Positions 1-11,500 of a DNA stretch of 64,000 nt are shown here, in pieces; the stretch's first letter is position 1; each line of letters begins with the position of its first letter. The translations under genes were made by a program, and so were the position numbers. The DNA is from Lucinisca nassula (taxonomy: Eukaryota > Mollusca > Bivalvia > Lucinida > Lucinidae), in contig OY757017.1 of NCBI GenBank assembly GCA_963580285.1, forward strand, positions 19,343,395-19,407,394. Reading direction: 5' to 3'. Under the pieces are notes generated by a model. That model was not told the origin of the DNA. It was given only the letters and a program-made list of their open reading frames with translations, and did no database searches.

Positions 1-6
1 AACAAA

Positions 7-552
7 CGTTACGTGACATCACTAAACATCATTGAATGCCATCACAACCGAAGTGGCTGCAGCATTTAAAACCCACGCTCAGAAATGGAAGGTAAGCAAG
101 AAAAAGAATCCTACATTGGTGTGAGGGGTGGATAAAAAATCCGTCCAACGAGGCTTGCCGAGTGATGCCGGACAGCGACCTTCGGGACGGATTTTTCCAT
201 CCACCCCTCACACCCATGAAAGATTTTTATATTCTTACACACCAGATAAGGAAACCCATAGTTTTAGCTGGGGATAGAAATTCTGTTCTTACCCTGGTGT
301 GCACTCAACATCACTGAAATGTCATCACAATATGGCGTACGTCAGAAACCGAAGAGACTGGAGTATTAAAAATCTACGCTCAGAAATGGAAGGTATGCAA
401 GAAAGAGAATCCTTTATCGATGAGAGGGGTGGATGAAAAAATCCGTCCCTCGGGATCATTGTCCAGCATCTCTCGGCAAGCCTCGTGATGCCGGACAGTG
501 ACCCTCGGGACGGATTTTTCTATCCAACCCTCACACCCATGTAAGATTCGTA
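7..552. repeat. Two direct units of a palindrome-bearing repeat (P1 family)
   Basis: Two related units (about 7-225 and 309-552) share the order: CATCAC-type start, an AACCGAAG segment, ACGCTCAGAAATGGAAGGT, then a long palindrome with ATCCGTCC arms. The palindromes lie at about 118-214 and 421-537. The second keeps a GC-rich tip, CTCGGCAAGCCTCG; the first is partly deleted at the tip. The short open frames across them follow the hairpin arms and are not genes. The family looks like a non-autonomous DNA element, but no clear target duplication was found. Confidence 0.65.
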
Positions 553-702
553 TGACAAGGAAATCCGTGATTTTACCCTGGGATAGAAATTTATGTTCTG
601 ACCCTGGTGTTCCGACCCCAAATCGAATATAACCGCGTGTTTGATAAATACACTGGTTGGTTACGACCTCGTATACTCCGTCGTTAAGGTTGACGTCACA
701 GC

Positions 703-965
703 ACGTTACGTGACGTCACGAAACATTCCTGTAATGTCATTACAATATGGCGGACGTCGGTAACCGAAGTGACTGCAGCATTAAAATCCACACTAAGAAA
801 TGAGAGGTATGCAAGAAAAAGAATCCTATATGGGTGTGAGGGTGGATAGAAAAATCCGTCCCTCGGGATCACTGTCCGGCATCACTCGGCAAGCCTCGTG
901 ATGCCTGACAGTGTCCCTCGGGACGGACTTTTCCATCCACCCCTCACACCCATGTAAGATTCATA
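703..965. repeat. Third P1 palindromic repeat unit
   Basis: Same layout as the two units upstream: CGTTACGTGACGTCAC, a spacer, then a palindrome at about 832-951 with GGGTGTGAGGGTGG on the left and CCACCCCTCACACCC on the right. The tip reads CTCGGCAAGCCTCG. The same tip recurs in unrelated-looking foldbacks at 23.3 and 24.3 kb. Confidence 0.65.
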
Positions 966-1000
966 TATTCCTAGGGAATCTCGATTGAGTTCTAAACAGC

Positions 1001-1057
1001 CATGGTAAACGAGCCTTCGGTGTTCGAGCCATCGAAGTTTCACTGTATCTGTGTTGG
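1001..1057 (-). repeat. Terminal fragment of a TA-flanked MITE (also at 63941)
   Basis: The reverse complement reads ACAGTGAAACTTCGATGGC, followed by a CTCGAACACCG segment and TTTACCATGG. It matches the last 60 bases of the window (63941-64000) in opposite orientation. It is one terminal arm only; the rest of the element is not recognisable here. Confidence 0.5.
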
Positions 1058-1270
1058 TTTTACCTTGTGTTGGTTCAGAAGAGTCTTGTCCTCCAGTAAG
1101 TTCGCGTTGGAGCTTGTCTGTGATAGGTACTTTCGAAGCTTCTTGTTCAGCTTGTATCTGTTCTGGATGCATACTTGAAATACAGCACCTAAACAAACAT
1201 ATTATATAATAATTTTATATTAAAAATATACCGTATTCGACCTATTTACCGCACATGCTCCTATAAGCGC

Positions 1271-1662
1271 TAAGGCTGACACGATTAATCGTATAACCGA
1301 TTAATCGATCGATAATCTCCACAAAAATGATTATCATTTCTGATTTGCTTTTAATCGATTACTTGATAGGTACAATTTACTACCCAAAATTATGCATAAA
1401 ATAGCTGGATGAGTGGCAAACAGTACAGACCCTGATGAGACGCCGCATTATGCGGCGTCTCATCTGGGTCTTCACTGTTTGCTCAGGCCTGTCTGTTCAA
1501 ATATACATATGGTTATGTGCAACATATGGTAAGAGTCATGCTCAGACAGAAAACCAGACAAGTAAAATAATGACAAAAAACTTAGCGATTACTAATCGGT
1601 TACCGATCGCAATGACAGGACCGATAATCGATTATCTCTTCAGCTCCGATTAGCCAGCCCTA
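1271..1662. mobile_element. hAT-like MITE, copy 1, with 8-bp target duplication
   Basis: The element starts TAAGGCTGACACG and ends CCAGCCCTA, giving imperfect inverted termini TARGGCTG. It is flanked by a perfect 8-bp direct repeat, ATAAGCGC (1263-1270 and 1663-1670). Eight-bp duplications with short TARGGCTG-like ends are characteristic of hAT elements. ATTAATCGAT-rich subterminal sequence is present on both sides, and a GCAAACAGT palindrome sits in the middle. There is no transposase, so it is non-autonomous. A second copy with its own 8-bp duplication lies at 26254-26629. Confidence 0.85.
1416..1482. repeat. Palindrome module P, copy inside the hAT-like MITE
   Basis: A near-perfect 67-bp inverted repeat opens GCAAACAGTACAGACCC and closes with CACTGTTTGC around a GACGCCGC/GCGGCGTC centre. 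The same module recurs at 20.4, 26.4, 30.8, 37.2, 43.3, 47.3, 55.7, 59.1, 59.3 and 61.3 kb, inside several different MITE families. Confidence 0.85.
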
Positions 1663-2064
1663 ATAAGCGCACACCCAAGCTTTATCTGGAAAAAAAATAC
1701 ACAAGCGCACAATTTACAGTAACCTCCCAACAAATTCATATTCTTCGGAGTTTTGCTGCATCTTTGACACGGCCAATCATATGTATATGTGGTGAACCCC
1801 TATGCTGAAATTCAACTCTATAAAATAATCATATTGGAAGCTTTTTCGTATTTTTTTCGTATTGAGTGTGCGCTTATTAGATAGATTTTTCACCACAATA
1901 TTTTCATACAATTTTGAAAAAAACTAAGCGCACGGTGCGGTAAATAGGTCGAACAGGGTAAGCCATATAGAAGCCGTCACTGAAATGTTGGACGTCGCTA
2001 CGACAGCTGATTGATATGTTGTGAGCCTCATATTGACGGGTTTAAATTTTGTCGGACATATTGT

Positions 2065-2177
2065 ATTATTTTTCAACGTAATTCCCTTCAGTATCTGTAC
2101 ACTTTTTGCCAGCGGTGTTTGAGGGCCTCAATGCCACTTTTATAGAACTCCTTTTCTTGGCTGTTCAGAAAGTCATT
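2065..2177 (-). pseudogene. Mariner transposase C-terminal relic (left of the SINE/giant insertion)
   Basis: Read on the minus strand from 2177 towards 2065, this stretch gives a mariner-like C-terminus: a segment like AVNDFLNSQEKEFYKSGIEA, then a KHRWQK-type motif, then a frame break and a decayed TEGNYVEK-like end. It joins the relic at 19427-19600 once the SINE and the giant element are removed. Frameshifts and stops make it inactive. The assignment rests on recognising the family's C-terminal motif, without a search. Confidence 0.6.
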
Positions 2178-2190
2178 CACTGCATACATG
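2178..2190. other. Target-site duplication of the split SINE (left copy)
   Basis: CACTGCATACATG here is repeated exactly at 19414-19426. The pair encloses one tRNA-derived SINE that is itself split by the 16.9-kb element. This 13-bp match is independent evidence that the sequences 17 kb apart were once contiguous. Confidence 0.9.
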
Positions 2191-2350
2191 TTTGTTTGTT
2201 TTGGAGTTTAACGGTCAAGTCAACACTATTTTAGGTCATTTTTGGGCCGGTCAGTTTACCTATTCACACTTTACCAGGGCAGGCTTATACGTAAGCGGTT
2301 AACCAGTACGGTACTCATTCTTTCGCCAGAAACTGACAACTGCACTTCTT
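2191..2350 (-). mobile_element. SINE A, 3' half (split by the giant element)
   Basis: The 3' half of a tRNA-derived SINE on the minus strand: T-rich tail GTTTGTTTGTTTT, then GAGTTTAACGG, CAACACTATTTTAGGTCA, GGCCGGTCAGTTTACC, and up to CAGAAACTGACAACTGCACTTCTT (read in parts). Other copies at 55.0, 58.6 and 60.0 kb continue straight into GAATCAGCGG. Here that continuation is found only at 19270, on the far side of the 16.9-kb insertion. Confidence 0.9.
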
Positions 2351-2612
2351 AGCCAGGTCAAGTTAGCAGAACAGCAGAACGAGCAGAACGAAATGGTCAA
2401 GTTAGCAGAACAGCAGAACGAGCAGAACGGATTGGTCAAGCTAGCAGAACGAGCAGAACGGATTGGTCAAGATAGCAGAACAACAGAACAGCAGAACGAG
2501 CAGAACGAACTGGTCAAATAAGAGCAGAACCAGTAGAAAATGGTCATATTAGCAAAACAACTAAACCAACAGAAGAAATGGTCAAGTTAGCAGAACAACA
2601 GAACAAGAAAAA
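2351..2612. repeat. Left terminal minisatellite, about 39-bp unit
   Basis: Repeats of the form CAAGTTAGCAGAACAGCAGA + ACGAGCAGAACGAAATGGT, diverging inward, ending in a 19-base A tract. It is the inverted counterpart of 18958-19260, with the same order of variant units (for example the ACTAAACCAACAGAAGAAAT variant nearest the A tract on both sides). Inverted order of the same variants shows that the two arms are duplicates and not independent arrays. Confidence 0.9.
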
Positions 2613-2672
2613 AAAAAAAAAAAAACAAGACTACATACAAAGTCTCTCCAAAAGATGATGTATGCGGTTTTT

Positions 2673-5600
2673 TAATTTTTGTCTCGGAATTTCGGATTTT
2701 TTCTCTCTATACTTAGTCGCTATAAAAATGATGAAGAACGCCGTTTACCGCGCCTTCCTATCGCATTTATTAGCTGAGATATAGAGAAAAACATCATTTT
2801 TGTATTCTGCTGGGAAGGTAGAGAAAAATTTTTGTCTCCGAATTTCGGATTTTTTCTCTCTATACTTAGTCGCTATAAAAATGATGAAGAACGCCGTTTA
2901 CCGCACCTTCCTATCACATTTATTAGCTGAGATATTGAGAAAAACATCATTTTTTTCTTCTGCTGGGAAGACCGAGAAAAATTTTTGTCTCGGAATTTCG
3001 GATTTTTTCTCTCTATACTTAGTCGCTATAAAAATGATGAAGAACGCCGTTTACCGCGCCTTCCTATCGCATTTATTAGCTGAGATATTGAGAAAAACAT
3101 CATTTTTGTATTCTGCTGGGAAGATAGAGAAAAATTTTTGTCTCCGAATTTCGGATTTTTTCTCTCTATACTTAGTCGCTATAAAAATGATGAAGAACGC
3201 CGTTTACCGCACCTTCCTATCACATTTATTAGCTGAGATATTGAGAAAAACATCATTTTTTTCTTCTGCTGGGAAGACCGAGAAAAATTTTTGTCTCGGA
3301 ATTTCGGATTTTTTCTCTCTATACTTAGTCGCTATAAAAATGATGAAGAATGCCGTTTACCGCGCCTTCCTATCGCATTTATTAGCTGAGATATTGAGAA
3401 AAACATCATTTTTGTATTCTGCTGGGAAGATGGAGAAAAATTTTTGTCTCCGAATTTCGGATTTTTTCTCTCTATACTTAGTCGCTTAAAAAATGATGAA
3501 GAACGCCGTTTACAGCGCCTTCCTATCGCATTTATTAGCTGAGATATTGAGAAAAACATCATTTTTGTATTCTGCTGGGAAGATAGAGAAAAAATTTTGT
3601 CTCCGAATTTCGGATTTTTTCTCTCTATACTTAGTCGCTATAAAAATGATGAAGAACGCCGTTTACCGCGCCTTCCTATCGCATTTATTAGCTGAGATAT
3701 TGAGAAAAACATCATTTTTGTATTCTGCTGGGAAGATAGAGAAAAATTTTTGTCTCCGAATTTCGGATTTTTTCTCTCTATACTAAGTCGCTATAAAAAT
3801 GATGAAGAACGCCGTTTACCGCACCTTCATATCACATTTATTAGCTGAGATATTGAGAAAAACATCATTTTTTTCTTCTGCTGGGAAGACCGAGAAAAAT
3901 TTTTGTCTCGGAATTTCGGATTTTTTCTCTCTATACTTAGTCGCTATAAATATGATGAAGAACGCCGTTTACCGCGCCTTCCTATCGCATTTATTAGCTG
4001 AGATATTGAGAAAAACATCATTTTTGTATTCTGCTGGGAAGATAGAGAAAAATTTTTGTCTCCGAATTTCGGATTTTTTCTCTCTATACTTAGTCGCTAT
4101 AAAAATGATGAAGAACGCCGTTTACCGCACCTTCCTATCACATTTATTAGCTGAGATATTGAGAAAAACATCATTTTTTTCTTCTGCTGGGAAGATAGAG
4201 AAAAATTTTTGTCTCCGAATTTCGGATTTTTTCTCTCTATACTTAGTCGCTATAAAAATGATGAAGAACGCCGTTTACCGCACCTTCCTATCGCATTTAT
4301 TAGCTGAGATATTGAGAAAAACATCATTTTTTTCTTCTGCTGGGAAGATAGAGAAAAATTTTTGTCTCGGAATTTCGGATTTTTTCTCTCTATACTTAGT
4401 CGCTATAAAAATGATGAAGAACGCCGTTTACCGCGCCTTCCTATCGCATTTATTAGCTGAGATATTGAGAAAAACATCATTTTTGTATTCTGCTGGGAAG
4501 ATAGAGAAAAATTTTTGTCTCCGAATTTCGGATTTTTTCTCTCTATACTTAGTCGCTATAAAAATGATGAAGAACGCCGTTTACCGCGCCTTCCTATCGC
4601 ATTTATTAGCTGAGATATTGAGAAAAACATCATTTTTGTATTCTGCTGGGAAGATAGAGAAAAATTTTTGTCTCCGAATTTCGGATTTTTTCTCTCTATA
4701 CTTAGTCGCTATAAAAATGATGAAGAAGGCCGTTTACCGCGCCTTCCTATCGCATTTATTAGCTGAGATATTGAGAAAAACATCATTTTTGTATTCTGCT
4801 GGGAAGATAGAGAAAAATTTTTGTCTCCGAATTTCGGATTTTTTCTCTCTATACTTAGTCGCTATAAAAATGATGAAGAACGCCGTTTACCGCACCTTCC
4901 TATCGCATTTATTAGCTGAGATATTGAGAAAAACATCATTTTTTTCTTCTGCTGGGAAGACCGAGAAAAATTTTTGTCTCGGAATTTCGGATTTTTTCTC
5001 TCTATACTTAGTCGCTATAAAAATGATGAAGAACGCCGTTTACCGCGCCTTCCTATCGCATTTATTAGCTGAGATATTGAGAAAAACATCTTTTTTGTAT
5101 TCTGCTGGGAAGACCGAGAAAAATTTTTGTCTCGGAATTTCGGATTTTTTCTCTCTATACTTAGTCGCTATAAAAATGATGAAGAACGCCGTTTACCGCT
5201 CCTTCCTATCGCATTTATTAGCTGAGATATTGAGAAAAACATCATTTTTGTATTCTGCTGGGAAGATAGAGAAAATTTTTTGTCTCCGAATTTCGGATTT
5301 TTTCTCTCTATACTTAGTCGCTATAAAAATGATGAAGAACGCCGTTTACCGCGCCTTCCTATCGCATTTATTAGCTGAGATATTGAGAAAAACATCATTT
5401 TTGTATTCTGCTGGGAAGATAGAGAAAAATTTTTGTCTCCGAATTTCGGATTTTTTCTCTCTATACTTAGTCGCTATAAAAATGATGAAGAACGCCGTTA
5501 ACCGCGCCTTTCTATCGCATTTATTTGCTGAGATATTGAGAAAAACATCATTTTTGTATTCTGCTGGGAAGATAGAGAAAAATTTTTGTCTCCGAATTTC

Positions 5601-8600
5601 GGATTTTTTCTCTCTATACTTAGTCGCTATAAAATGATGAAGAACGCCGTTTACCGCACCTTCCTATCGCATTTATTAGCTGAGATATTGAGAAAAACAT
5701 CATTTTTTTCTTCTGCTGGGAAGACCGAGAAAAATTTTTGTCTCGGAATTTCGGAATTTTTCTCTCTATACTTAGTCGCTATCAAAATGATGAAGAACGC
5801 CGTTTACCGCGCCTTCCTATCGCATTTATTAGCTGAGATATTGAGAAAAACATCATTTTTGTATTCTGCTGGGAAGATAGAGAAAAATTTTTGTCTCGGA
5901 ATTTCGGATTTTTTCTCTCTATACTTAGTCGCTATAAAAATGATGAAGAACGACGTTTATCGCGCCTTCCTATCGCATTTATTAGCTGAGATATTGAGAA
6001 AAACATCATTTTTGTATTCTGCTGGGAAGATAGAGAAAAATTTTTGTCTCGGAATTTCGGATTTTTTCTCTCTATACTTAGTCGCTATAAAAATGATGAA
6101 GAACGCCGTTTACCGCGCCTTCCTATCGCATTTATTAGCTGAGATATTGAGAAAAACATCATTTTTGTATTCTGCTTGGAAGAAAGAGAAAAATTTTTGT
6201 CTCGGAATTTCGGATTTTTTCTCTCTATACTTAGTCGCTATAAAAATGATGAAGAACGCCGTTTACCGCACCTTCCTATCACATTTATTAGCTGAGATAT
6301 TGAGAAAAACATCATTTTTTTCTTCTGCTGGGAAGACCGAGAAAAATTTTTGTCTCGGAATTTCGGAATTTTTCTCTCTATACTTAGTCGCTATAAAAAT
6401 GATGAAGAACGCCGTTTACCGCGCCTTCCTATCGCATTTATTAGCTGAGATATTGAGAAAAACATCATTTTTGTATTCTGCTGGGAAGATAGAGAAAAAT
6501 TTTTGTCTCCGAATTTCGGATTTTTTCTCTCTATACTTAGTCGCTATAAAAATGATGAAGAACGCCGTTTACCGCGCCTTCCTATCGCATTTATTAGCTG
6601 AGATATTGAGAAAAACATCATTTTTGTATTCTGCTGGGAAGATAGAGAAAAATTTTTGTCTCCGAATTTCGGATTTTTTCTCTCTATACTTAGTCGCTAT
6701 AAAAATGATGAAGAACGCCGTTTACCGCGCCTTCCTATCGCATTTATTAGCTGAGATATTGAGAAAAACATCATTTTTGTATTCTGCTGGGAAGATAGAG
6801 AAAAATTTTTGTCTCCGAATTTCGGATTTTTTCTCTCTATACTTAGTCGCTATAAAAATGATGAAGAACGCCGTTTACCGCACCTTTCTATCGCATTTAT
6901 TAGCTGAGATATTGAGAAAAACATCATTTTTTTCTTCTGCTGGGAAGACCGAGAAAAATTTTTGTCTCGGAATTTCGGATTTTTTCTCTCTATACTTAGT
7001 CGCTATAAAAATGATGAAGAACGCCGTTTAGCGCGCCTTCCTATCGCATTTATTAGCTGAGATATTGAGAAAAACATCATTTTTGTATTCTGCTGGGAAG
7101 ATAGAGAAAAATTTTTGTCTCGGAATTTCGGATTTTTTCTCTCTTTACTTAGTCGCTATAAAAATGACGAAGAACGCCGTTTACCGCGCCTTCCTATCGC
7201 ATTTATTAGCTGAGATATTGAGAAAAACATCATTTTTGTATTCTGCTGGGAAGATAGAGAAAAATTTTTGTCTCGGAATTTCGGATTTTTTCTCTCTATA
7301 CTTAGTCGCTATAAAAATGATGAAGAACGCCGTTTACCGCGCCTTCCTATCGCATTATTAGCTGAGATATTGAGAAAAACATCATTTTTGTATTCTGCTG
7401 GGAAGATAGAGAAAAATTTTTGTCTCCGAATTTCGGATTTTTTTCTCTCTATACTTAGTCGCTATAAAAATGATGAAGAACGCCGTTTACCGCACCTTCC
7501 TATCGCATTTATTAGCTGAGATATTGAGAAAAACATTTTTTTCTTCTGCTGGGAAGACCGAGAAAAATTTTTGTCTCGGAATTTCGGATTTTTTCTCTCT
7601 ATACTTAGTCGCTATCAAAATGATGAAGAACGCCGTTTACCGCGCCTTCCTATCGCATTTATTAGCTGAGATATTGAGAAAAACATCATTTTTGTATTCT
7701 GCTGGGAAGATAGAGAAAAATTTTTGTCTCGGAATTTCGGATTTTTTCTCTCTATACTTAGTCGCTATCAAAATGATGAAGAACGCCGTTTACCGCGCCT
7801 TCCTATCGCATTTATTAGCTGAGATATTGAGAAAAACATCTTTTTTGTATTCTGCTTGGAAGACCGAGAAAAAATTTTGTCTTCGAATTTAGGATTTTTT
7901 CTCTCTATACTTAGTCGCTATAAAAATGATGAAGAACGCCGTTTACCGCGCCTTCCTATCGCCGTTATTAGCTGAGATATTGAGAAAAACATCATTTTTG
8001 TATTCTGCTGGGAAGATAGAGAAAAATTTTGGTCTCCGAATTTCGGATTTTTTTCTCTCTATACTTAGTCGCTATAAAAATGATGAAGAACGCCGTTTAC
8101 CGCGCCTTCCTATCGCATTTATTAGCTGAGATATTGAGAAAAACATCCTTTTTGTATTCTGCTGGGAAGATAGAGAAAAATTTTTGTCTCCGAATTTCGG
8201 ATTTTTTCTCTCTATACTTAGTCGCTATAAAAATGATGAAGAACGCCGTTTACCGCACCTTCCTATCGCATTTATTAGCTGAGATATTGAGAAAAACATC
8301 ATTTTTTTCTTCTGCTGGGAAGACCGAGAAAAATTTTTGTCTCGGAATTTCGGATTTTTTCTCTCTATACTTAGTCGCTATAAAAATGATGAAGAACGCC
8401 GTTTACCGCGCCTTCCTATCGCATTTATTAGCTGAGATATTGAGAAAAACATCATTTTTGTATTCTGCTGGGAAGATAGAGAAAAATTTTTGTCTCGGAA
8501 TTTCGGATTTTTTCTCTCTATACTTAGTCGCTATAAAAATGATGAAGAACGCCGTTTACCGCGCCTTCCTATCGCATTTATTAGCTGAGATATTGAGAAA

Positions 8601-9840
8601 AACATCATTTTTGTATTCTGCTGGGAAGATAGAGAAAAATTTTTGTCTCGGAATTTCGGATTTTTTCTCTCTATACTTAGTCGCTATAAAAATGATGAAG
8701 AACGCCGTTTACCGCGCCTTCCTATCGCATTTATTAGCTGAGATATTGAGAAAAACATCATTTTTGTATTCTGCTGGGAAGATAGAGAAAAATTTTTGTC
8801 TCCGAATTTCGGATTTTTTCTCTCTATACTTAGTCGCTATAAAAATGATGAAGAACGCCGTTTACCGCGCCTTCCTATCGCATTTATTAGCTGAGATATT
8901 GAGAAAAACATCATTTTTGTATTCTGCTGGGAAGATAGAGAAAAATTTTTGTCTCCGAATTTCGGATTTTTTCTCTTTATACTTAGTCGCTATCAAAAAT
9001 GATGAAGAACGCCGTTTACCGCGCCTTCCTATCGCATTTATTAGCTGAGATATTGAGAAAAACATCATTTTTGTATTCTGCTGGGAAGATAGAGAAAAAT
9101 TTTTGTCTCCGAATTTCGGATTTTTTCTCTCTATACTTAGTCGCTATTAAAATGCTGAAGAACGCCGTTTACCGCGCCTTCCTATCGCATTTATTAGCTG
9201 AGATATTGAGAAAAACATCATTTTTGTATTCTGCTGGGAAGATAGAGAAAAATTTTTGTCTCGGAATTTCGGATTTTTTCTCTCTATACTTAGTCGCTAT
9301 AAAAATGATGAAGAACGCCGTTTACCGCGCCTTCCTTTCGCATTTATTAGCTGAGATATTGAGAAAAACATCATTTTTGTATTCTGCTGGGAAGATAGAG
9401 AAAAATTTTTGTCTCCGAATTTCGGATTTTTTCTCTCTATACTTAGTCGCTATAAAAATGATGAAGAACGCCGTTTACCGCGCCTTCTTCTCGCATTTAT
9501 TAGCAGAGATATTGAGAAAAACATTATTTTTTTCTTCTGCTGGGAAGATAGAGAAAAAAATTTGTCTCCGAATTTCGGATTTTTTCTCTCTATACTTAGT
9601 CGCTATAAAAATGATGAAGAACGCCGTTTACCGCACCTTCCTATCGCATCTATTAGCTGAGATATTGAGAAAAACATCATTTTTTTCTTCTGCTGTGTTG
9701 ATAGAGAAAAAATTTTTTCTTCGAATTTAGGATTTTTTCTCTCTATACTTAGTCGCTATAAAAAAAAGATGAAGACTGCCGTTTACCACGCCTTCCTATC
9801 CCATGTATTAGCTGAGATATTGAGAAAAACATCATTTTTG
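2673..9840. repeat. 153-bp satellite array, left arm (about 47 monomers)
   Basis: The period is exactly 153 bp: for example, the ATGATGAAGAACGCCG motif lies at 2881 and 3034. Two monomer types occur. Type A has TTTTTTCTTCTGCTGGGAAG and type B has TTTTTGTATTCTGCTGGG; they co-vary with CGGAATTTCGG versus CCGAATTTCGG. Near the outer end they alternate as A-B dimers of 306 bp, and type B dominates further in. Because 153 is a multiple of three and the consensus lacks stops in one frame, long open frames of up to 612 codons run through it. Single-base indels (for example near 5632, 7360 and 7450) and a stop in the first monomer break the frame freely, so I regard these as satellite artefacts. Confidence 0.95.
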
Positions 9841-10295
9841 GCCTGCCCCGGGGCCCACTGGTTTTTCATAGGCTTGCATAGGGACAACCTTTAAAATATT
9901 CTTGTCTGAAACCAGAAGGTCCAGGCCTTTGATATTTGATATGCAGCTTCATCTAAAGGGTCTCTATACCAAGATTGTTCAAATAATAGCCCTGGGGCCA
10001 AAATGTCTCCGCCCGGAGCCCACTGGTTTTACATAGGCTTATATTAAGAAAGCCTTTAAAAATGTCCTTGTCTGAAACCACAAGGCCCAGGTCTTCGATA
10101 TTTGGTACAAAGCTGAATCCAGTGGCTCTACCAAGATTGTTCGAATTATAGAGTCCTGCCGCAAAAATTTGAACAAGCTTGGTAGATGTCTCTTGATGAA
10201 GCTTCAAACCAAATATCAAAGACCTTGGCCTTCTGGTTTAAGACAAGAAGATTTTGAAAGGTTTTCCCTATAATAACTGGATCCTTTGGAAGCAA
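9841..10295. repeat. Dispersed repeat with inverted sub-blocks
   Basis: Blocks built on CCACTGGTTTTTCATAGGCT, CTTGTCTGAAACCAGAAGG and TTTGATATTTG are repeated twice at about 175 bp. They are then followed by an inverted block (10160-10295) with CAAATATCAAAGACCTTGG and TTCTGGTTTAAGACAAGAAG. Related blocks lie at 12705-13020. No coding frame is credible. It abuts the inner edge of the satellite. Confidence 0.6.
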
Positions 10296-10576
10296 AGAAT
10301 ACACCAATGAACGAAAATAGCAGACTCGGTTTTATTGAGTCTGTTCATGACCAGTACTTAAATGTGCAACACCGACCATGCCCTCTAGCACCGGCTTAAG
10401 CAGAACACTATTTTCAAAATGATTCTAAATGAACTCAATGATACCAAAGGACCAGAAAATATAATCTGCACTGAGGAGATTTTTTCTGGCCGCCACACGG
10501 CACAACACTAGCTGCAGTGAAGATAAATAAGTTCTGAATAGTTGGATCATTTGGAAGCAAAACATACACCAAACAA
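10296..10576. repeat. T-family dispersed repeat (two adjoining pieces)
   Basis: Contains GCAGACTCGGTTTTATTGAG, GACCAGTACTTAAATGTGCA and GCCCTCTAGCACCGGCTTAA, then CCAGAAAATATAATCTGCAC and a CCGCCACACGGCACAACAC stretch. Inverted copies of both pieces lie at 57.5-58.0 kb and a partial copy at 12535-12665. The second piece also shares a diverged block with the 253-bp array at 26.6-29.6 kb. Confidence 0.6.
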
Positions 10577-11208
10577 GAGGGCCATGGTAGCCCTGGATCG
10601 TTCACCTGAGTCCAAGACGTTTCATAGCTTATGGAAATAGTGAAGTCACTAGTTAAAGGACGTGTGGACCAAAGCTTTTTTTTCACTGTTTTTTAGACCA
10701 TCTTTTTCATTGCAGTGGAATCCTTTTAGCAACATTAGAGGAAACATTCTATGAAACTATATTACAAGGAGCCTTTGGCTTAGATGTTCTTTAAAGATTT
10801 TGGTATTTTCAGCTCTGGCAGAACAACTGAAAAGTCATAGGAGGAACATTTCCGTGAAATTATTTTGCAATTGGGCCATTTGCCTAGGAGGAGAAGTCCA
10901 TGAAAGGTTCTTCTATTTTTTTCGCTCTGATGGCCAGAGCAGAACGATTTTAGCAAGTGTGGTAAATGGTCACAAGAGAAACATTTCTGTGAAGTTGTTT
11001 TAAATTTAGACCATTTGCCTCAGAGGAGATGTTTGATTTTTTTTTTCTATTTTAAGCTCTGGCGGTAATTTTGTTCAGTGGAGCGAATCGATTTTAGCAA
11101 TTTTGGCAGAGGGTCACCCAAGGAACATGTTGAAATCTTGCCAGTTGTCATTTAAACATTTTTCTAAACCAGGTGGCCATTTTGTTCATCGAAGCTGAAC
11201 CATTTTAG

Positions 11209-11500
11209 TGTGTGTGAATTCGGGTTTAACGTCGCTTTCAACAATTTTTCAGTCATATCACGACGGTGTCTGGTTGCGACAGGGAGCTCAATGCTCACGT
11301 TTATAGTGCTGCCTCACTGAAGTATCATGTCCCAGACACATTACATGATACCACACCCAGTCACATTATCCTGACACTGGATCGACCAGTCCTAGCTCTA
11401 CCCCGTAAATCTGAGTGCCAAGCGAGGAGCAGCTAGTACCATTTTTAACGACTTTGTTATGTCGCGGCCCGGGATCGAACCCGAGACCTCCCGTTCCCCT
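11209..11500 (-). mobile_element. tRNA-headed SINE (family D) with 12-bp target duplication
   Basis: On the minus strand the head carries a B-box-like GGTTCGATCCCGGG. The body includes GACATGATACTTCAGTGAGG and CAGCACTATAAACG, and the tail is GCGACGTTAAACCCG. It is flanked by GAACCATTTTAG at 11197-11208 and 11501-11512, a perfect 12-bp duplication of the host array sequence. The head is 5' truncated before the A box. The central GGCAGCACTATAAA stretch resembles conserved metazoan SINE domains, from memory. Confidence 0.85.

Larger units (their letters stand above)
1231..1958. mobile_element. MITE with 24-bp inverted ends and TA flanks
   Basis: The left end (1231-1254) starts CCGTATTCGACCTATTTACC and the right end (1935-1958) is its near-perfect inverse (GTGCGGTAAATAGGTCGAAC). 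Both are bordered by TA (1229-1230, 1959-1960), as for Tc1/mariner-like elements. Inside is GCGCACAC/GTGTGCGC-rich sequence with no coding frame. A hAT-like MITE (1271-1662) is nested in it, so this element is the older one. Confidence 0.7.

Noticed and set aside
882..1196. 104-codon minus-strand frame
   Set aside because: It crosses a palindromic P1 repeat and a MITE arm. The part over the hairpin recurs in the neighbouring P1 unit, so it is not a gene.
2351..2612. Regular short repeats that might suggest a CRISPR array
   Set aside because: Units are contiguous and degenerate with no unique spacers, the genome is eukaryotic, and the array is mirrored at the other end of the element.
3799..7031. 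Long open frames of 612 and 481 codons with perfect 51-residue repeats
   Set aside because: They lie in the 153-bp satellite. The monomer length is a multiple of three and its consensus lacks stops in one frame, so long frames follow automatically. Indels and stops occur freely, the antisense strand is also open in places, and the same array sits inverted at 17.6-18.9 kb.
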